A stretch of 25,412 bases of DNA. It comes from Candidatus Levyibacteriota bacterium. GTDB lineage: Bacteria > Patescibacteriota > Microgenomatia > Levybacterales > GWA1-39-11. Position numbers and translations under genes: made by a program. The DNA is taken from NCBI GenBank assembly GCA_016204525.1, contig JACQKO010000078.1:1-25412 (forward strand). Direction: 5' to 3'. The notes beneath the pieces were generated by a model, which saw only the letters and a list, made by a program, of their open reading frames with translations, was not told the origin of the DNA and ran no database searches. Positions within the stretch are counted from its first letter, which is position 1. Every line of letters begins with the position of its first letter. Below, piece after piece: positions 1-8,282 of the stretch.

Positions 1-60
1 CTCTGAAACTCTTGTTTCAACGACTTCTGATTCTTGGCTTTTACAATAGGGACACTGCAT
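1..60 (-). CDS. nrdR: NrdR transcriptional repressor, N-terminal fragment
   Basis: The first 20 residues of a gene that runs off the left edge are visible on the minus strand, starting at the ATG at 60-58. They begin MQCPYCKS and continue to ETRVSE, matching the NrdR zinc-ribbon N-terminus (CPxC followed by a V-(D/E)-(S/T)-R motif). NrdR is an ATP-cone, zinc-ribbon repressor of ribonucleotide reductase genes that senses dATP/ATP. A good Shine-Dalgarno site (GGAGG at 69-65) sits five bases before the ATG, which is unusual for this window. Two NrdR-box-like sites lie in its own promoter, so autoregulation is likely. The ATP-cone domain is outside the window. The short fragment limits certainty, but the motif is very characteristic. 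Confidence 0.85.
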   Translation of the reverse strand, partial: MQCPYCKSQESEVVETRVSE

Positions 61-70
61 CCTACCTCCA

Positions 71-118
71 ACACCATATATAGTGCCAAATAAAATGGTA
101 GAACACTATATCTTCTAC
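71..118 (-). promoter_or_regulatory. Tandem NrdR-box pair
   Basis: Two 16-bp sites at 71-86 (ACACCATATATAGTGC) and 103-118 (ACACTATATCTTCTAC) begin 32 bp apart, about three helical turns. The first fits the NrdR box consensus acaCwAtATaTwGtgt closely; the second matches mainly in its left half. Known NrdR operators are tandem boxes with about this spacing. The distal box lies between the -35 and -10 elements of the nrdR promoter and the proximal one lies just past the predicted transcription start, so binding should block transcription. Confidence 0.7.
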
Positions 119-123
119 GTCAA
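95..123 (-). promoter_or_regulatory. nrdR promoter
   Basis: On the minus strand TTGACG (123-118) and TACCAT (100-95) are separated by 17 bp. The predicted start near position 88 gives a leader of about 28 nt that includes the GGAGG ribosome binding site. Confidence 0.55.
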
Positions 124-260
124 CTATCAACTTTTGGATCAAACTATACCAATATATTTTGTAGCCTCGCTTTGCGGTAATAGAAATAAAGGGCAAAAAA
201 ATTAATTAACCGTAGGTATTTTATGTCTACAAAAAATGATCGGAATTATAAATTGTATTG

Positions 261-827
261 TTATTTGAGGAGAAGATTATCAACAGATTTTTCAAATTCT
301 GACATCCTCGCATCTTCTATCCGAAGCTGGTTTGAGAAATCTTTCGAAACCACTTTCCCCATCATAGAAAGCACTTCTTGGTGTTTGACAATTGAATTTT
401 TCATATTATGTAAAACTGTATCAATATCTTTCCCCATTTTTTTGGCGTCCGTAGCACTTGACACCGCATTATGGAAATAGTTGTTGCTTTTTGAAAGAGT
501 CGTTACGGCAAGCTCTCCTTTTCTTTTATCCGACAGGAGTTGTGCCGCGTAGATTCTTTTGTCTGAGGTCAAGAGATTAAATTCTGCTTTTTTTACCGGA
601 TCTGAAATAATAAAAGATATAATTCGGTCTCTTACAGCTTTTAAGAAATATAATGGGTTATCAGGGAGAATTCCGGGATACGGAAGGCTGTAGTCTATTT
701 TCTCAGCGCTTTTGGTTGCATCTTGTTGGGAAGTCGCGGTTGGCGCTTGGGCAAGCACGGGAGGAAGAAAAGCAATTAAATAATAAACGGCAAAAATAAA
801 TACCAGTCCGCCTAATAACTTTTTCAT
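261..827 (-). CDS. DUF5667-type secreted protein
   Basis: A 188-residue protein with a signal peptide (hydrophobic residues about 4-22, likely cleavage after VLA at 26), a short low-complexity spacer, then a segment around residues 49-66 reading PYPGILPDNPLYFLK. That proline-rich motif followed by charged helices is what I recognise as the DUF5667 family, common in CPR genomes and of unknown function. The rest is predicted to be alpha-helical and charged, ending in LLLK. It is probably exported or surface-anchored. It is divergent from the VirB6-like gene, with the two -35 elements only 7 bp apart, so the two genes may be controlled together. The ATG at 827 has no clear Shine-Dalgarno; the promoter predicts a leader of about 6 nt. 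Confidence 0.7.
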   Translation of the reverse strand: MKKLLGGLVFIFAVYYLIAFLPPVLAQAPTATSQQDATKSAEKIDYSLPYPGILPDNPLYFLKAVRDRIISFIISDPVKKAEFNLLTSDKRIYAAQLLSDKRKGELAVTTLSKSNNYFHNAVSSATDAKKMGKDIDTVLHNMKNSIVKHQEVLSMMGKVVSKDFSNQLRIEDARMSEFEKSVDNLLLK

Positions 828-839
828 TTATTTTGCCTA

Positions 840-868
840 ATAATACCGCCAATAAATTTAGAAGTCAA
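840..868 (-). promoter_or_regulatory. Promoter of the DUF5667 gene
   Basis: On the minus strand TTGACT (868-863) and TATTAT (845-840) are separated by 17 bp. The predicted start near 833 is six bases before the ATG. Confidence 0.6.
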
Positions 869-875
869 TGGGTGT

Positions 876-904
876 TTGACATTTCGCTCTTTTTCTAGAA
901 TACT
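876..904 (+). promoter_or_regulatory. Promoter of the VirB6-like gene
   Basis: TTGACA (876-881) and AATACT (899-904) have a 17-bp spacer; the predicted start near 911 leaves a 12-nt leader. It is back to back with the divergent promoter at 840-868. Confidence 0.5.
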
Positions 905-922
905 TAAATAAGACGATTCTTT

Positions 923-2482
923 ATGAAATTCAAACTGCTCGCAATATTCTTGCTTCTTGTTTCATGCTCCATGATTTTTGCGCCGAAAGCCTACGCGCAG
1001 TTCCAAAATACAAACGCAAACTACCTAAACACAAATCCTGACGTCCCGCAAAACCTCAATACTTATACCCAGAGCGTATTTATAAACATCGCAACTACTC
1101 TCTCTTGTATTTTTACCGGAATTGACCCATTAAATTCGCAGGGCAAATGCCTTGGAATAGATCCTGCGACACGTAAAATCGGCTATGTTGAACAGGGGGG
1201 AGGCTTGATGGCAATTACCGGAAATCTTATAGCATCCACATTTTACATCCCGGTATCAACGCATGATTACGGAAGTTTTATGGCATCAAATTTTGGAATA
1301 GGTGAGAAAGCTTATGCGCAGGGAATTGGTTTTCAGGGTCTTGAGCCAACACTTGAACTTTGGAAAGCTTTCAGAAATATTACCTACATGATATTTGTGC
1401 TTCTTTTTTTGATCATTGGTCTTGGGATAATGTTTAGAATTAAGATTGACCCAAGAACCGTTATGACTGTCCAAAATCAAATCCCCAAAATTATTATCGC
1501 GCTCGCTCTTGTTACTTTTTCCTACGCAATTGCCGGGTTTTTAATTGACCTTATGTATGTATCAATGTATCTTATTATTTCTGTTTTCACCCAACAAGGC
1601 ATTGATGCCGTAAGTATTACGTCAAGTACCCCTTTTGGGGCCGCCGGGGGCATTGGCGGATTATTTGGAATTGCCGGGGGTGCCGCAGACACTATAGCTG
1701 GGATTGTGGCATCAATATTTGATGGGACGATAGGAAAGATACTTGGGGGAATAATTGGTGCGATAATAGGAAAATTCGTGGGTGGTGGTATAGCAGGAGG
1801 TATTCCGATAGTTGGGGCGATAACCACGCTGCTTGGGGGAATAGGGGGAGCAATTTTTGGGAACGAAATTGTGGGATTTATTGCCAGAATCATCGCATAC
1901 TTAATAATAATTATTGCGATTTTCTCTGCGCTTCTTAGGCTTTGGTTTATATTGATTAAGTCCTACATATTTATCTTAATAAATGTGGTTTTTGCGCCCT
2001 TTCTTATTGCAAGAGGCCTTATCCCTGGACAAGCTGGAATTGGAGGCTGGATAAGAAGTATGGTTTCAAATCTTTCCGTATTCCCCGTAACAATCATTAT
2101 GTTTCTTCTGGGAAAGGCATTTATTGAGGGCTTCACAAAAGGAACTCCCGGAAATCCCCCATTTGTTCCGCCTATGGTAGGAGATTTTTCAGACCCCAAG
2201 GCTTTTGCTCCAATAATAGGGCTTGGAATAATATTAATGCTCCCTGAGGTTGCGAATATGATACGAGACGCGCTAAAGCAGCCTGAGTTTAAATACACTG
2301 CAGCCATCGGAAGATCAGTTGGCGTTGGCACAGGAGCAATTAATATTCCCGGGCAAGCAGGAAAACTTGGAATGTCACTCTACTACATGCAACACATTCC
2401 CGGAGTGAGAGGACTTTTATCAAGACTTGGTAGGGGAGGCGGGAGAGGTGGTGGAGGGGGAGCCCCTATGATGCAGCATTGA
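923..2482 (+). CDS. VirB6/TrbL-like polytopic membrane protein of a T4SS-like apparatus
   Basis: This 519-residue protein has a signal peptide (residues 1-25, cleavage predicted after AYA), a soluble region with Cys62 and Cys76, and then several membrane segments near 153-171, 188-210, 316-338, 341-363, 385-401 and 428-442. Between them, residues 238-312 form a glycine-rich hydrophobic stretch. The tail is positively charged and glycine-rich (RLGRGGGRGGGGG). This architecture fits the VirB6/TrbL inner-membrane channel component of type IV secretion systems; identity rests on topology and on the neighbouring PrgI, VirB4 and pilin genes, not on a diagnostic motif. Start: the ATG at 923, supported by the signal peptide immediately after it. 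The next gene is convergent, with 15 bp between stop codons. Confidence 0.65.
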   Translation: MKFKLLAIFLLLVSCSMIFAPKAYAQFQNTNANYLNTNPDVPQNLNTYTQSVFINIATTLSCIFTGIDPLNSQGKCLGIDPATRKIGYVEQGGGLMAITGNLIASTFYIPVSTHDYGSFMASNFGIGEKAYAQGIGFQGLEPTLELWKAFRNITYMIFVLLFLIIGLGIMFRIKIDPRTVMTVQNQIPKIIIALALVTFSYAIAGFLIDLMYVSMYLIISVFTQQGIDAVSITSSTPFGAAGGIGGLFGIAGGAADTIAGIVASIFDGTIGKILGGIIGAIIGKFVGGGIAGGIPIVGAITTLLGGIGGAIFGNEIVGFIARIIAYLIIIIAIFSALLRLWFILIKSYIFILINVVFAPFLIARGLIPGQAGIGGWIRSMVSNLSVFPVTIIMFLLGKAFIEGFTKGTPGNPPFVPPMVGDFSDPKAFAPIIGLGIILMLPEVANMIRDALKQPEFKYTAAIGRSVGVGTGAINIPGQAGKLGMSLYYMQHIPGVRGLLSRLGRGGGRGGGGGAPMMQH

Positions 2483-2497
2483 TTAAAACCTTGTTTC

Positions 2498-5302
2498 TTA
2501 TTTATCTTTTAATGAGTTCTGTATAATATAAAGTAACATTGCAACCGCAATTAATTCCGCAAGCGTACTCCCAACGTCCATAATAACATCTATATTTCCT
2601 GAAAATACTTTATCTTGTAAGTTTTTGTACTGCTCATCTGTTATTAACTGCCTGTTTTTTAGTAGAAGAAAAAAGTGACGGGTTTCTGATGCTTCCCAGA
2701 CCGGAGCAGACCTTCCATAGACTGTTTGGGCAAAAGAGGCGTGTCCGGTCAATTTCATTAATTCTCCAAGATATGGAACCTTAGTGGCCCAATCGGCGGC
2801 AAAGAACTTTGCAATCCCTTCGGCCTTCTCAAAAACCGCCTGCTTTGCTTTTCCCGGGTCATAAATGCTGATCTTATCATAAATTGCCATAAGGACTTCA
2901 ACAACTTCCTCCGGTTCTCTTACTTTGCGGAGGCTCGCCAGAAGTTTTATCTCTTCTTGAGCTGCCTCTGCTTGCATGTTATTATCGCGGGCTCTTCTTG
3001 CAGACCCACCGGTTGGACCAAGAGCTGCCACGTTAAACTCATCGACAGGTGCATCACCGCTCCACAAGACAAAACCATGCCTATACTCTCTTTTATAAAT
3101 AAATTCACTATCATAGAGTTCTCCATTGCTGGTATAGTCTTGAAAGACTTTTCGCGCAAAATCCTGTGCTTCCGCGCGCTCCCGAGGGTCTTGAATTACA
3201 TTGAAGAAATTGTCAAGCGTTATCGTATTAAATGTCTCGCCGTTATCAAGTAAGGTTTCTCTTTCGGCAAGTAGTGCATTTTCTACTAGAGAAAGGTTCT
3301 CAAGAATTCTTGAAATATTCTGTATTTGTTCAGGCGATAGGTCTGAATCCAGACGTTCTCTTATTTCTCGTGAAACAAGGTAGAGTCTCTGCGGCTGAAG
3401 CCTTACCATCTGCTTTATAATCTCCTTAGCTTTTGTCTTTGCTTCCTCTCCTTCTCCTCTCTTGTCAGGATCCCTACTCCTTAAATTTTCAAGCCTGCCT
3501 CTTAATCGCTCGAATCTTAATGCCGTTCCAATCCAGTTAGAATATTCATTTCTATAATCCTCTTCCGATATATTTTGAGGCCTCAACCCTTGAGCCAATC
3601 TTCTTTCCATACGCTTGCGACCCTCCTGGAGAAATTTTTGAGTCATGCTGACAACATCGGGATTCTCATCCGCTCTCCATGATAACCAAGTAAAAATGTC
3701 ACCTGCTCTATTTGGATTTTCACGCATAAGGTGGAACATGTCATCGGTAGACTCAAGAATTGACAGCGGGTCCTTTTCAAATCTTCTTAGCGTCTCTTCA
3801 AGCTCTTTTGGACTCCACATTCTTAAATAATCTATAAGACTCTTGCCAGACTTATCCTTATGCAAATAGGCAGCGAGCCCCGACTCGGTTACGCCAAATT
3901 TTCCAAGTAAATGAATATACGGGGAGTAACTCTGCAAAACGTCTTGTAAGAATAAGCTCGTATACCTTCCTATGCCTTCCTTTGGAAGCCTGCTCTCGGC
4001 GGCAAGAGAAATAAGCCGCTCATTGGTTATTAACATTCCTCGCGCTATGGTAAAAATTCTATCTATCTCCCAGTCTTGCAGGTTGGTTATTACTCGGTTT
4101 TCTACTCGGTTGTCCACTCCGGGCTTTCTAACAATAATCAAATTTTGGGCCATTATCTTTTTAAACTGCCTCTTTGTCGCTTCTTCAATCTCGCCTCTTT
4201 CAACCCTGGTTATAGTTGTCCCATCTTCTTGGGCTTCTGTAATAACGTGGCCACGTACACTCTCCGGCCTTAAGTAACCGCCGGTTTCCCTCATGTCCTG
4301 CCTTAGGGCCGCCTCATATAAATCCATCATTTGTCTGACTCCGGGCATTTTAAAAGCAAAATCCTCAAGTTCAGTACTAATCTGTTGCATATTCTTATAC
4401 AAATCTTCCGCCTTAATGCTTGGGAGATAAAGAATGGCATTAACATCATGCAGAGTTTGCCTAACTCTTCTTTCTATTTGATACCGTTGAAGATCTCTTG
4501 TTAATTCTCGCTGTTGATCCTCTGTCAGATCAATTCCATCCTCTGTCAGTCCATTAATGGAACCTTTCCTAATTGTATCCATGAACTCTTCATATCGCAT
4601 CCCATAAGTCAGGGGATTAAAGGCTCTATCAAAGAATTCGTGAGGAGTTGCGTCTACTCCTGCAAAGAGATCATTAAATTCCTCGTCGCGCTTTGTCCTA
4701 TCCTCTAACAACTCTTTAATTTTGGTAATGTCTGAATAGTATCTTTCTCTTCTCCTCATTTGCCTCGCTCTCTCCTCTTGTCTGGCTTCCTGTGCCCCCC
4801 TTTCTTGCCCTATTCTTTCATTGACTCTTGAGAGAAGCCGTCTTCTTTCAGCTTCATCCTCAGGAGGAACAGTTGCGTCCATTATGTTCCTACGTACTTC
4901 AACAAGGGCTTCAGGAGTTTCTCCTACCGCGGAAAGGAATTCATTCGCCTGATTTCCAAGATTCCTTATTAATAAACTTGTGATGCCTTCAAGGTTTATG
5001 TCCGGGGCGGCGCCGCCAGTGGGTGGTGTGCCCATTTCGGCAAGCGCTCGCATACTTTCTCGTTCTGCAGGGTCAGTAGTCTTTTGCATTATGGGTTCCC
5101 ACGCTTTTCTCGCTTCAGCGATACGTTCTGGGGTTGGTGGAATTCTTGCATCTTGAGGCTCTCGACCACCCTCTCCCCCCCGTGGACGACCAGGCGTGCC
5201 TCGGGTAGGCCCCGGACCGCCTGTTGGAGTCTCGTTTACTTCTGGCATTCTATTTATAGAATAGTCGAAAGCTTCTCTTGGTGTCAAATTTTCGTGTGTC
5301 AT
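2498..5302 (-). CDS. Large tail-anchored charged protein of unknown function
   Basis: I do not recognise a family. From the ATG at 5302 it has 934 residues; a TTG at 5311 would add only three. Residues about 15-60 are Gly/Pro/Arg-rich and probably disordered. The middle is very rich in Arg, Glu and Leu and should be largely helical, with likely coiled-coil stretches (for example the R/E-rich region near residues 145-185). I found no cysteine. The only clear membrane segment is at the extreme C-terminus (about residues 907-924), followed by a short NSLKDK tail, so it is probably a tail-anchored cytoplasmic protein. It is embedded in the T4SS-like block but in opposite orientation. A -10-like TATATT at 5326-5321 predicts a leader of about 12 nt. 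A structural or cytoplasmic partner of the apparatus is conceivable but unproven. Confidence 0.75.
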   Translation of the reverse strand: MTHENLTPREAFDYSINRMPEVNETPTGGPGPTRGTPGRPRGGEGGREPQDARIPPTPERIAEARKAWEPIMQKTTDPAERESMRALAEMGTPPTGGAAPDINLEGITSLLIRNLGNQANEFLSAVGETPEALVEVRRNIMDATVPPEDEAERRRLLSRVNERIGQERGAQEARQEERARQMRRRERYYSDITKIKELLEDRTKRDEEFNDLFAGVDATPHEFFDRAFNPLTYGMRYEEFMDTIRKGSINGLTEDGIDLTEDQQRELTRDLQRYQIERRVRQTLHDVNAILYLPSIKAEDLYKNMQQISTELEDFAFKMPGVRQMMDLYEAALRQDMRETGGYLRPESVRGHVITEAQEDGTTITRVERGEIEEATKRQFKKIMAQNLIIVRKPGVDNRVENRVITNLQDWEIDRIFTIARGMLITNERLISLAAESRLPKEGIGRYTSLFLQDVLQSYSPYIHLLGKFGVTESGLAAYLHKDKSGKSLIDYLRMWSPKELEETLRRFEKDPLSILESTDDMFHLMRENPNRAGDIFTWLSWRADENPDVVSMTQKFLQEGRKRMERRLAQGLRPQNISEEDYRNEYSNWIGTALRFERLRGRLENLRSRDPDKRGEGEEAKTKAKEIIKQMVRLQPQRLYLVSREIRERLDSDLSPEQIQNISRILENLSLVENALLAERETLLDNGETFNTITLDNFFNVIQDPRERAEAQDFARKVFQDYTSNGELYDSEFIYKREYRHGFVLWSGDAPVDEFNVAALGPTGGSARRARDNNMQAEAAQEEIKLLASLRKVREPEEVVEVLMAIYDKISIYDPGKAKQAVFEKAEGIAKFFAADWATKVPYLGELMKLTGHASFAQTVYGRSAPVWEASETRHFFLLLKNRQLITDEQYKNLQDKVFSGNIDVIMDVGSTLAELIAVAMLLYIIQNSLKDK

Positions 5303-5391
5303 ATGGCGCAAGTTTACGGGAATATAGCTCAGGTTACTTGATATTTACCTAACAGGAAGATTACAATTCGTAAACACTAGGTCAGGGATAT

Positions 5392-5450
5392 AGGTTTGAG
5401 GTTGGGCAGCCAGTATGGAAAAGGGGTGTGGTTTGAGGTAAACTTAAAAA
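5392..5450 (+). repeat. G-rich dispersed repeat, copy 1
   Basis: A sequence with the core GTTGGGCAGCCAGTATGG (5401-5418) ends directly at the start codon of the ATPase/winged-helix gene. Related copies occur at 8167-8220 (same strand) and 8231-8282 (opposite strand), identified by eye. Confidence 0.5.
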
Positions 5451-6821
5451 ATGAAAAAGAGTCCAATCCAACCCAAACCTAAAACCATACCAGCAGCTCC
5501 AACTAAACCCTCTTCCCGACTTGAGCCGTCTCATTTCGAATCCCTTTATCCTGCCGATTCTCGATTTGAGGAGATTGAGAAAATTATTTCTTTTATAAAA
5601 AACGGCTCATCTTGCCAACTCGTCGGACTCCCCGGAACTGGCAAAAGCAATCTCCTTGGGCTTCTTACTTATAATAGAAACGCGCGGCTTGCGCATTTAG
5701 GAGAAACCCAGAAATGGTTTCATTTTGTCTACATGGATTTTTCAGAAATTAAGAAAAGACCCCTGTCCGATGTTATTAAATTCATGATAATCTCACTTTC
5801 TTATTCTCTCCAGGAGAGGGGGTTGAAGAAGGAATACGAACGCGTGCACGGGATCCTGGGAGATATTAGGGACTTCAGTGATGAATTAATTGCTTTTCAG
5901 GCCCTGAAGAAGATAATCGATTATCTTGCGATAGAAAAGGAGTTAACCATCGTTTTTTTATTTGATAGATTTGATCAATACGTTCCCAATATTTCCGAGG
6001 AGTTTTTTTCCGACTTAAAGATTTTAAGGAATCGCGCAAAGTACAGATTCTCATGCGTGTTTGCGCTGAATCGGGAGTTGTCAGATTTAATAGAACCTAC
6101 AGTTTTTGCCGAATTTTACGAATTTTTGGCAGGAAACGTGGTATTCTTAAAGCTTCGTGATGAGCCGGGTCTTTCTTTTCGCTTGGCTTATCTTGAGAAA
6201 GCTGTAGGTAAAAAAATTGATAAGACAAAATCGGAGGAAATAACAAGATTAACCGCTGGGCATGGGAAACTAACCAGACTATCATATGAAGCTATTTTAT
6301 CCGAAACGAGTAAAATTAGTGATCTTATAAAACTCTTGCTTTCCAAGAAAACTATCCAGGGCGCACTGTTCGAAATCTGGAATTCTTTAACAGCCGAGGA
6401 AAGGCAAGGTATTAAAAGGGGTGATAGAAACGAATTTTTGGAAAAAGTGGGCCTTATTACAAATGACAAAATCAAGATTCCTTTGTTCGAATCGTTCATA
6501 ACCACCCTAACTCCCCTAACAGCCCAAAAACTTAACTATGATCCCATCCGCAATGAAATCCTCAAGGGCGATCAAAACCTCACTGAACTTTTGTCCCCTC
6601 AGGAATTCAGGCTTCTTCAATTCTTGCTCCAAAATCCGGGACGTGTTTGTGAGAAAGATGAAATAATTTCAAATGTCTGGCGCGACACAAAAACGAGAGA
6701 AGGAGTGACCGACCAGGCACTTGATCAAATTATATATCGCCTAAGAAAAAAAATTGAAGAAGACCCAAATATCCCCCGTTTTATCCAAACAATAAAAGGG
6801 AGAGGATATAGGTCTCCTTGA
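5451..6821 (+). CDS. P-loop ATPase fused to an OmpR/PhoB-type winged-helix DNA-binding domain
   Basis: A 456-residue protein in three parts. Residues about 1-30 are a Pro/Lys-rich tail. Residues about 35-300 are an AAA/ORC-like or STAND-like NTPase, with Walker A GLPGTGKS at 59-66 and a Walker B-like strand ending in FLFDRFD near 169-175. Residues about 380-456 form a winged helix of the Trans_reg_C (OmpR/PhoB) type: LSPQEFRLLQFLLQNPGRV, a DEIISNVW helix, a recognition helix around QALDQIIYRLRKKIEED, and the terminal wing IKGRGYRSP. No receiver domain is present, so this is not a two-component regulator; ATP binding presumably gates DNA binding. Being inside the T4SS-like block, it is a candidate local regulator. 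GAGGT at 5435-5439 is a weak, distant ribosome binding site. Its stop codon overlaps the -35 of the next gene's promoter. Confidence 0.75.
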   Translation: MKKSPIQPKPKTIPAAPTKPSSRLEPSHFESLYPADSRFEEIEKIISFIKNGSSCQLVGLPGTGKSNLLGLLTYNRNARLAHLGETQKWFHFVYMDFSEIKKRPLSDVIKFMIISLSYSLQERGLKKEYERVHGILGDIRDFSDELIAFQALKKIIDYLAIEKELTIVFLFDRFDQYVPNISEEFFSDLKILRNRAKYRFSCVFALNRELSDLIEPTVFAEFYEFLAGNVVFLKLRDEPGLSFRLAYLEKAVGKKIDKTKSEEITRLTAGHGKLTRLSYEAILSETSKISDLIKLLLSKKTIQGALFEIWNSLTAEERQGIKRGDRNEFLEKVGLITNDKIKIPLFESFITTLTPLTAQKLNYDPIRNEILKGDQNLTELLSPQEFRLLQFLLQNPGRVCEKDEIISNVWRDTKTREGVTDQALDQIIYRLRKKIEEDPNIPRFIQTIKGRGYRSP

Positions 6822-6847
6822 CTTCCCTCTCCTCTTCTGCCTATCAT
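6818..6847 (+). promoter_or_regulatory. Promoter of the large pilin gene
   Basis: TTGACT (6818-6823) overlaps the upstream stop codon; TATCAT (6842-6847) follows after 18 bp. The predicted start near 6854 is two bases before the ATG, implying an essentially leaderless mRNA. Confidence 0.55.
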
Positions 6848-6855
6848 TAATTAAG

Positions 6856-8166
6856 ATGAGGCTTTTTAAAAGCGCTTTATTTTTGTTTGTTTTTTTTATT
6901 ATTGCGCCCTCTTTTGTTTTTGCCGCAATTATAGGCGGGGGCAACCAACAGCCAACGAGAGAACCAGACCCCTGCACAAACCTTCTAAATACCGGGTCTT
7001 CTTTTGAAGGCGCAGGCTTTAGCACTGTGCCTGCGATGGAATGCATTGATGAAAGTATCCAAAAAGTTACAGTAACTTTTCACAATCTTACCGAAGATAC
7101 CGAATATAAAGTCTGTGCAGGCAGTAAATTTTGTCTTCTAGATGAAAAAGCAGTGCCGCTGGTGATAGGTATTAGTAAGCTTATAATTGGTGACAGCGAT
7201 AGGCTTACAGCAGATGAGAATGGGGATGTGGAAGTAATAGTCTGCGGGAGAAATGAGAACGTAATAAAAATTAATGATGATTGTGTCGATGGCCCTGATG
7301 GAGACTACTTTCATGGGGGAAATGTCTATTTGTTTAGTATAGGTGTAGTTGATAACGGTCGTTATCTCCTTTCAGAAAAGGCCGGTTTTTATGTTTCAAG
7401 ATCTTACCCTCAGGTAAGAATTAGCCCAAATACAAACATCACTCCTGGTGATCTGGTAAACGTTAGTCTTACAGATACAAGCCCCCGCCCCGGCGGTGGG
7501 AAAAGAAATAATTATCAAGTACAAATAAAGGGGGGCGAGTTTTATGATGAGAAGGAGTGTTTGACTCTAGGCGTAGGCAAGGACAAAACAAAGTCCATTA
7601 CATTTGGCAAAACGCTTCCTGCTGGTAAATTCACTATTACAATAAAGGAACAGGTCAAGGAAGGAGACGGTTGCCAGGGCGGCTTCACATATTACAAAAT
7701 AGCCTGTGAAGCAACCACACGAGATGGCGGGGGAAGATGCGATGATCCTGAAGAAAATAAAGACCCGGAGGGTGAAGAATATAAACAGTTTATTAAGGAC
7801 TTGCAAATCAGTGGCGAAGAAGACTTCATTCTATTCCCTTGCGGAAGTGGAACATTAGCCGAGAGCACAAATCCTGGCGATTGTCCTTCCCTAGATACAG
7901 CAATAGGCTCGATCAGCGCTACACCCCAAGGTTTTATAGCCGACACATTTAGATTTGTTCTTGCAATTGCGGGGTTTGGGGCGATAATACTTATTATTTA
8001 TTCGGGGTATCTCTTTATGACTTCTCAAGGAGATAAGGAAAGAATCGCCGGAGCTCGAGAAACGATAACGTCTGCCATCGTTGGATTATTGTTTATAATA
8101 CTCTCTTTTATAGTTCTTGAAATAATAGGCTTTGATATTTTGAGAATACCTGGAATAACAAGGTAG
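6856..8166 (+). CDS. T4SS-type pilin with a large N-terminal ectodomain
   Basis: A 436-residue protein. Residues 1-23 form a signal peptide (ending FVFA). Residues about 24-355 are a secreted, cysteine-containing, beta-rich-looking region that I cannot assign, with sequences such as TVTFHNLTEDTEYKVC suggesting an immunoglobulin or fibronectin-like fold. The C-terminal about 78 residues are a T4SS pilin (VirB2/TrbC-like) module: a transmembrane helix at about 366-385, a loop SQGDKERIAGAR, and a second helix at about 404-424. The GDK...AR loop is shared with the three small pilins that follow, which is the main evidence for the assignment. A pilin module carrying so large an ectodomain could be a tip adhesin, a platform protein or a surface receptor. 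There is no Shine-Dalgarno before the ATG. Confidence 0.7.
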   Translation: MRLFKSALFLFVFFIIAPSFVFAAIIGGGNQQPTREPDPCTNLLNTGSSFEGAGFSTVPAMECIDESIQKVTVTFHNLTEDTEYKVCAGSKFCLLDEKAVPLVIGISKLIIGDSDRLTADENGDVEVIVCGRNENVIKINDDCVDGPDGDYFHGGNVYLFSIGVVDNGRYLLSEKAGFYVSRSYPQVRISPNTNITPGDLVNVSLTDTSPRPGGGKRNNYQVQIKGGEFYDEKECLTLGVGKDKTKSITFGKTLPAGKFTITIKEQVKEGDGCQGGFTYYKIACEATTRDGGGRCDDPEENKDPEGEEYKQFIKDLQISGEEDFILFPCGSGTLAESTNPGDCPSLDTAIGSISATPQGFIADTFRFVLAIAGFGAIILIIYSGYLFMTSQGDKERIAGARETITSAIVGLLFIILSFIVLEIIGFDILRIPGITR

Positions 8167-8282
8167 GGTTAAAGGGTATGGGTGTAGCCGCCAGTATAGT
8201 AGAAAGGTTGGGTTTATCGGTTTTTAAATTACCTAAGACCCAAACCATGACCATACGAGCTGCCCCAACCCAAACTTAAACC
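8167..8282. repeat. Imperfect inverted pair of G-rich repeats (copies 2 and 3)
   Basis: Copy 2 (8167-8220, plus orientation) and copy 3 (8231-8282, minus orientation) are related to 5392-5450 and face each other across a short AT-rich loop. The whole 116-bp gap between two pilin genes is therefore one long imperfect hairpin. It ends at the ATG of the next gene. Confidence 0.5.

Noticed and set aside
223..480. Open frame on the plus strand opposite the DUF5667 gene
   Set aside because: It is antisense to a gene with a signal peptide, a family motif and a good promoter, and its translation has no recognisable features.
896..901. TAGAAT as the -10 of the VirB6-like gene
   Set aside because: It is only 14 bp from TTGACA; AATACT at 899-904 gives the normal 17-bp spacing.
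1522..2331. Proline- and isoleucine-rich open frames on the minus strand within the VirB6-like gene
   Set aside because: They are the mirror of a glycine-rich, hydrophobic coding sequence and have no support of their own.
5303..5311. TTG start of the 934-residue protein
   Set aside because: An ATG three codons downstream is a simpler start and better placed relative to the -10 element.
6741..7046. Minus-strand open frame across the regulator-pilin junction
   Set aside because: It is antisense to a signal peptide and a winged helix that are both well supported.
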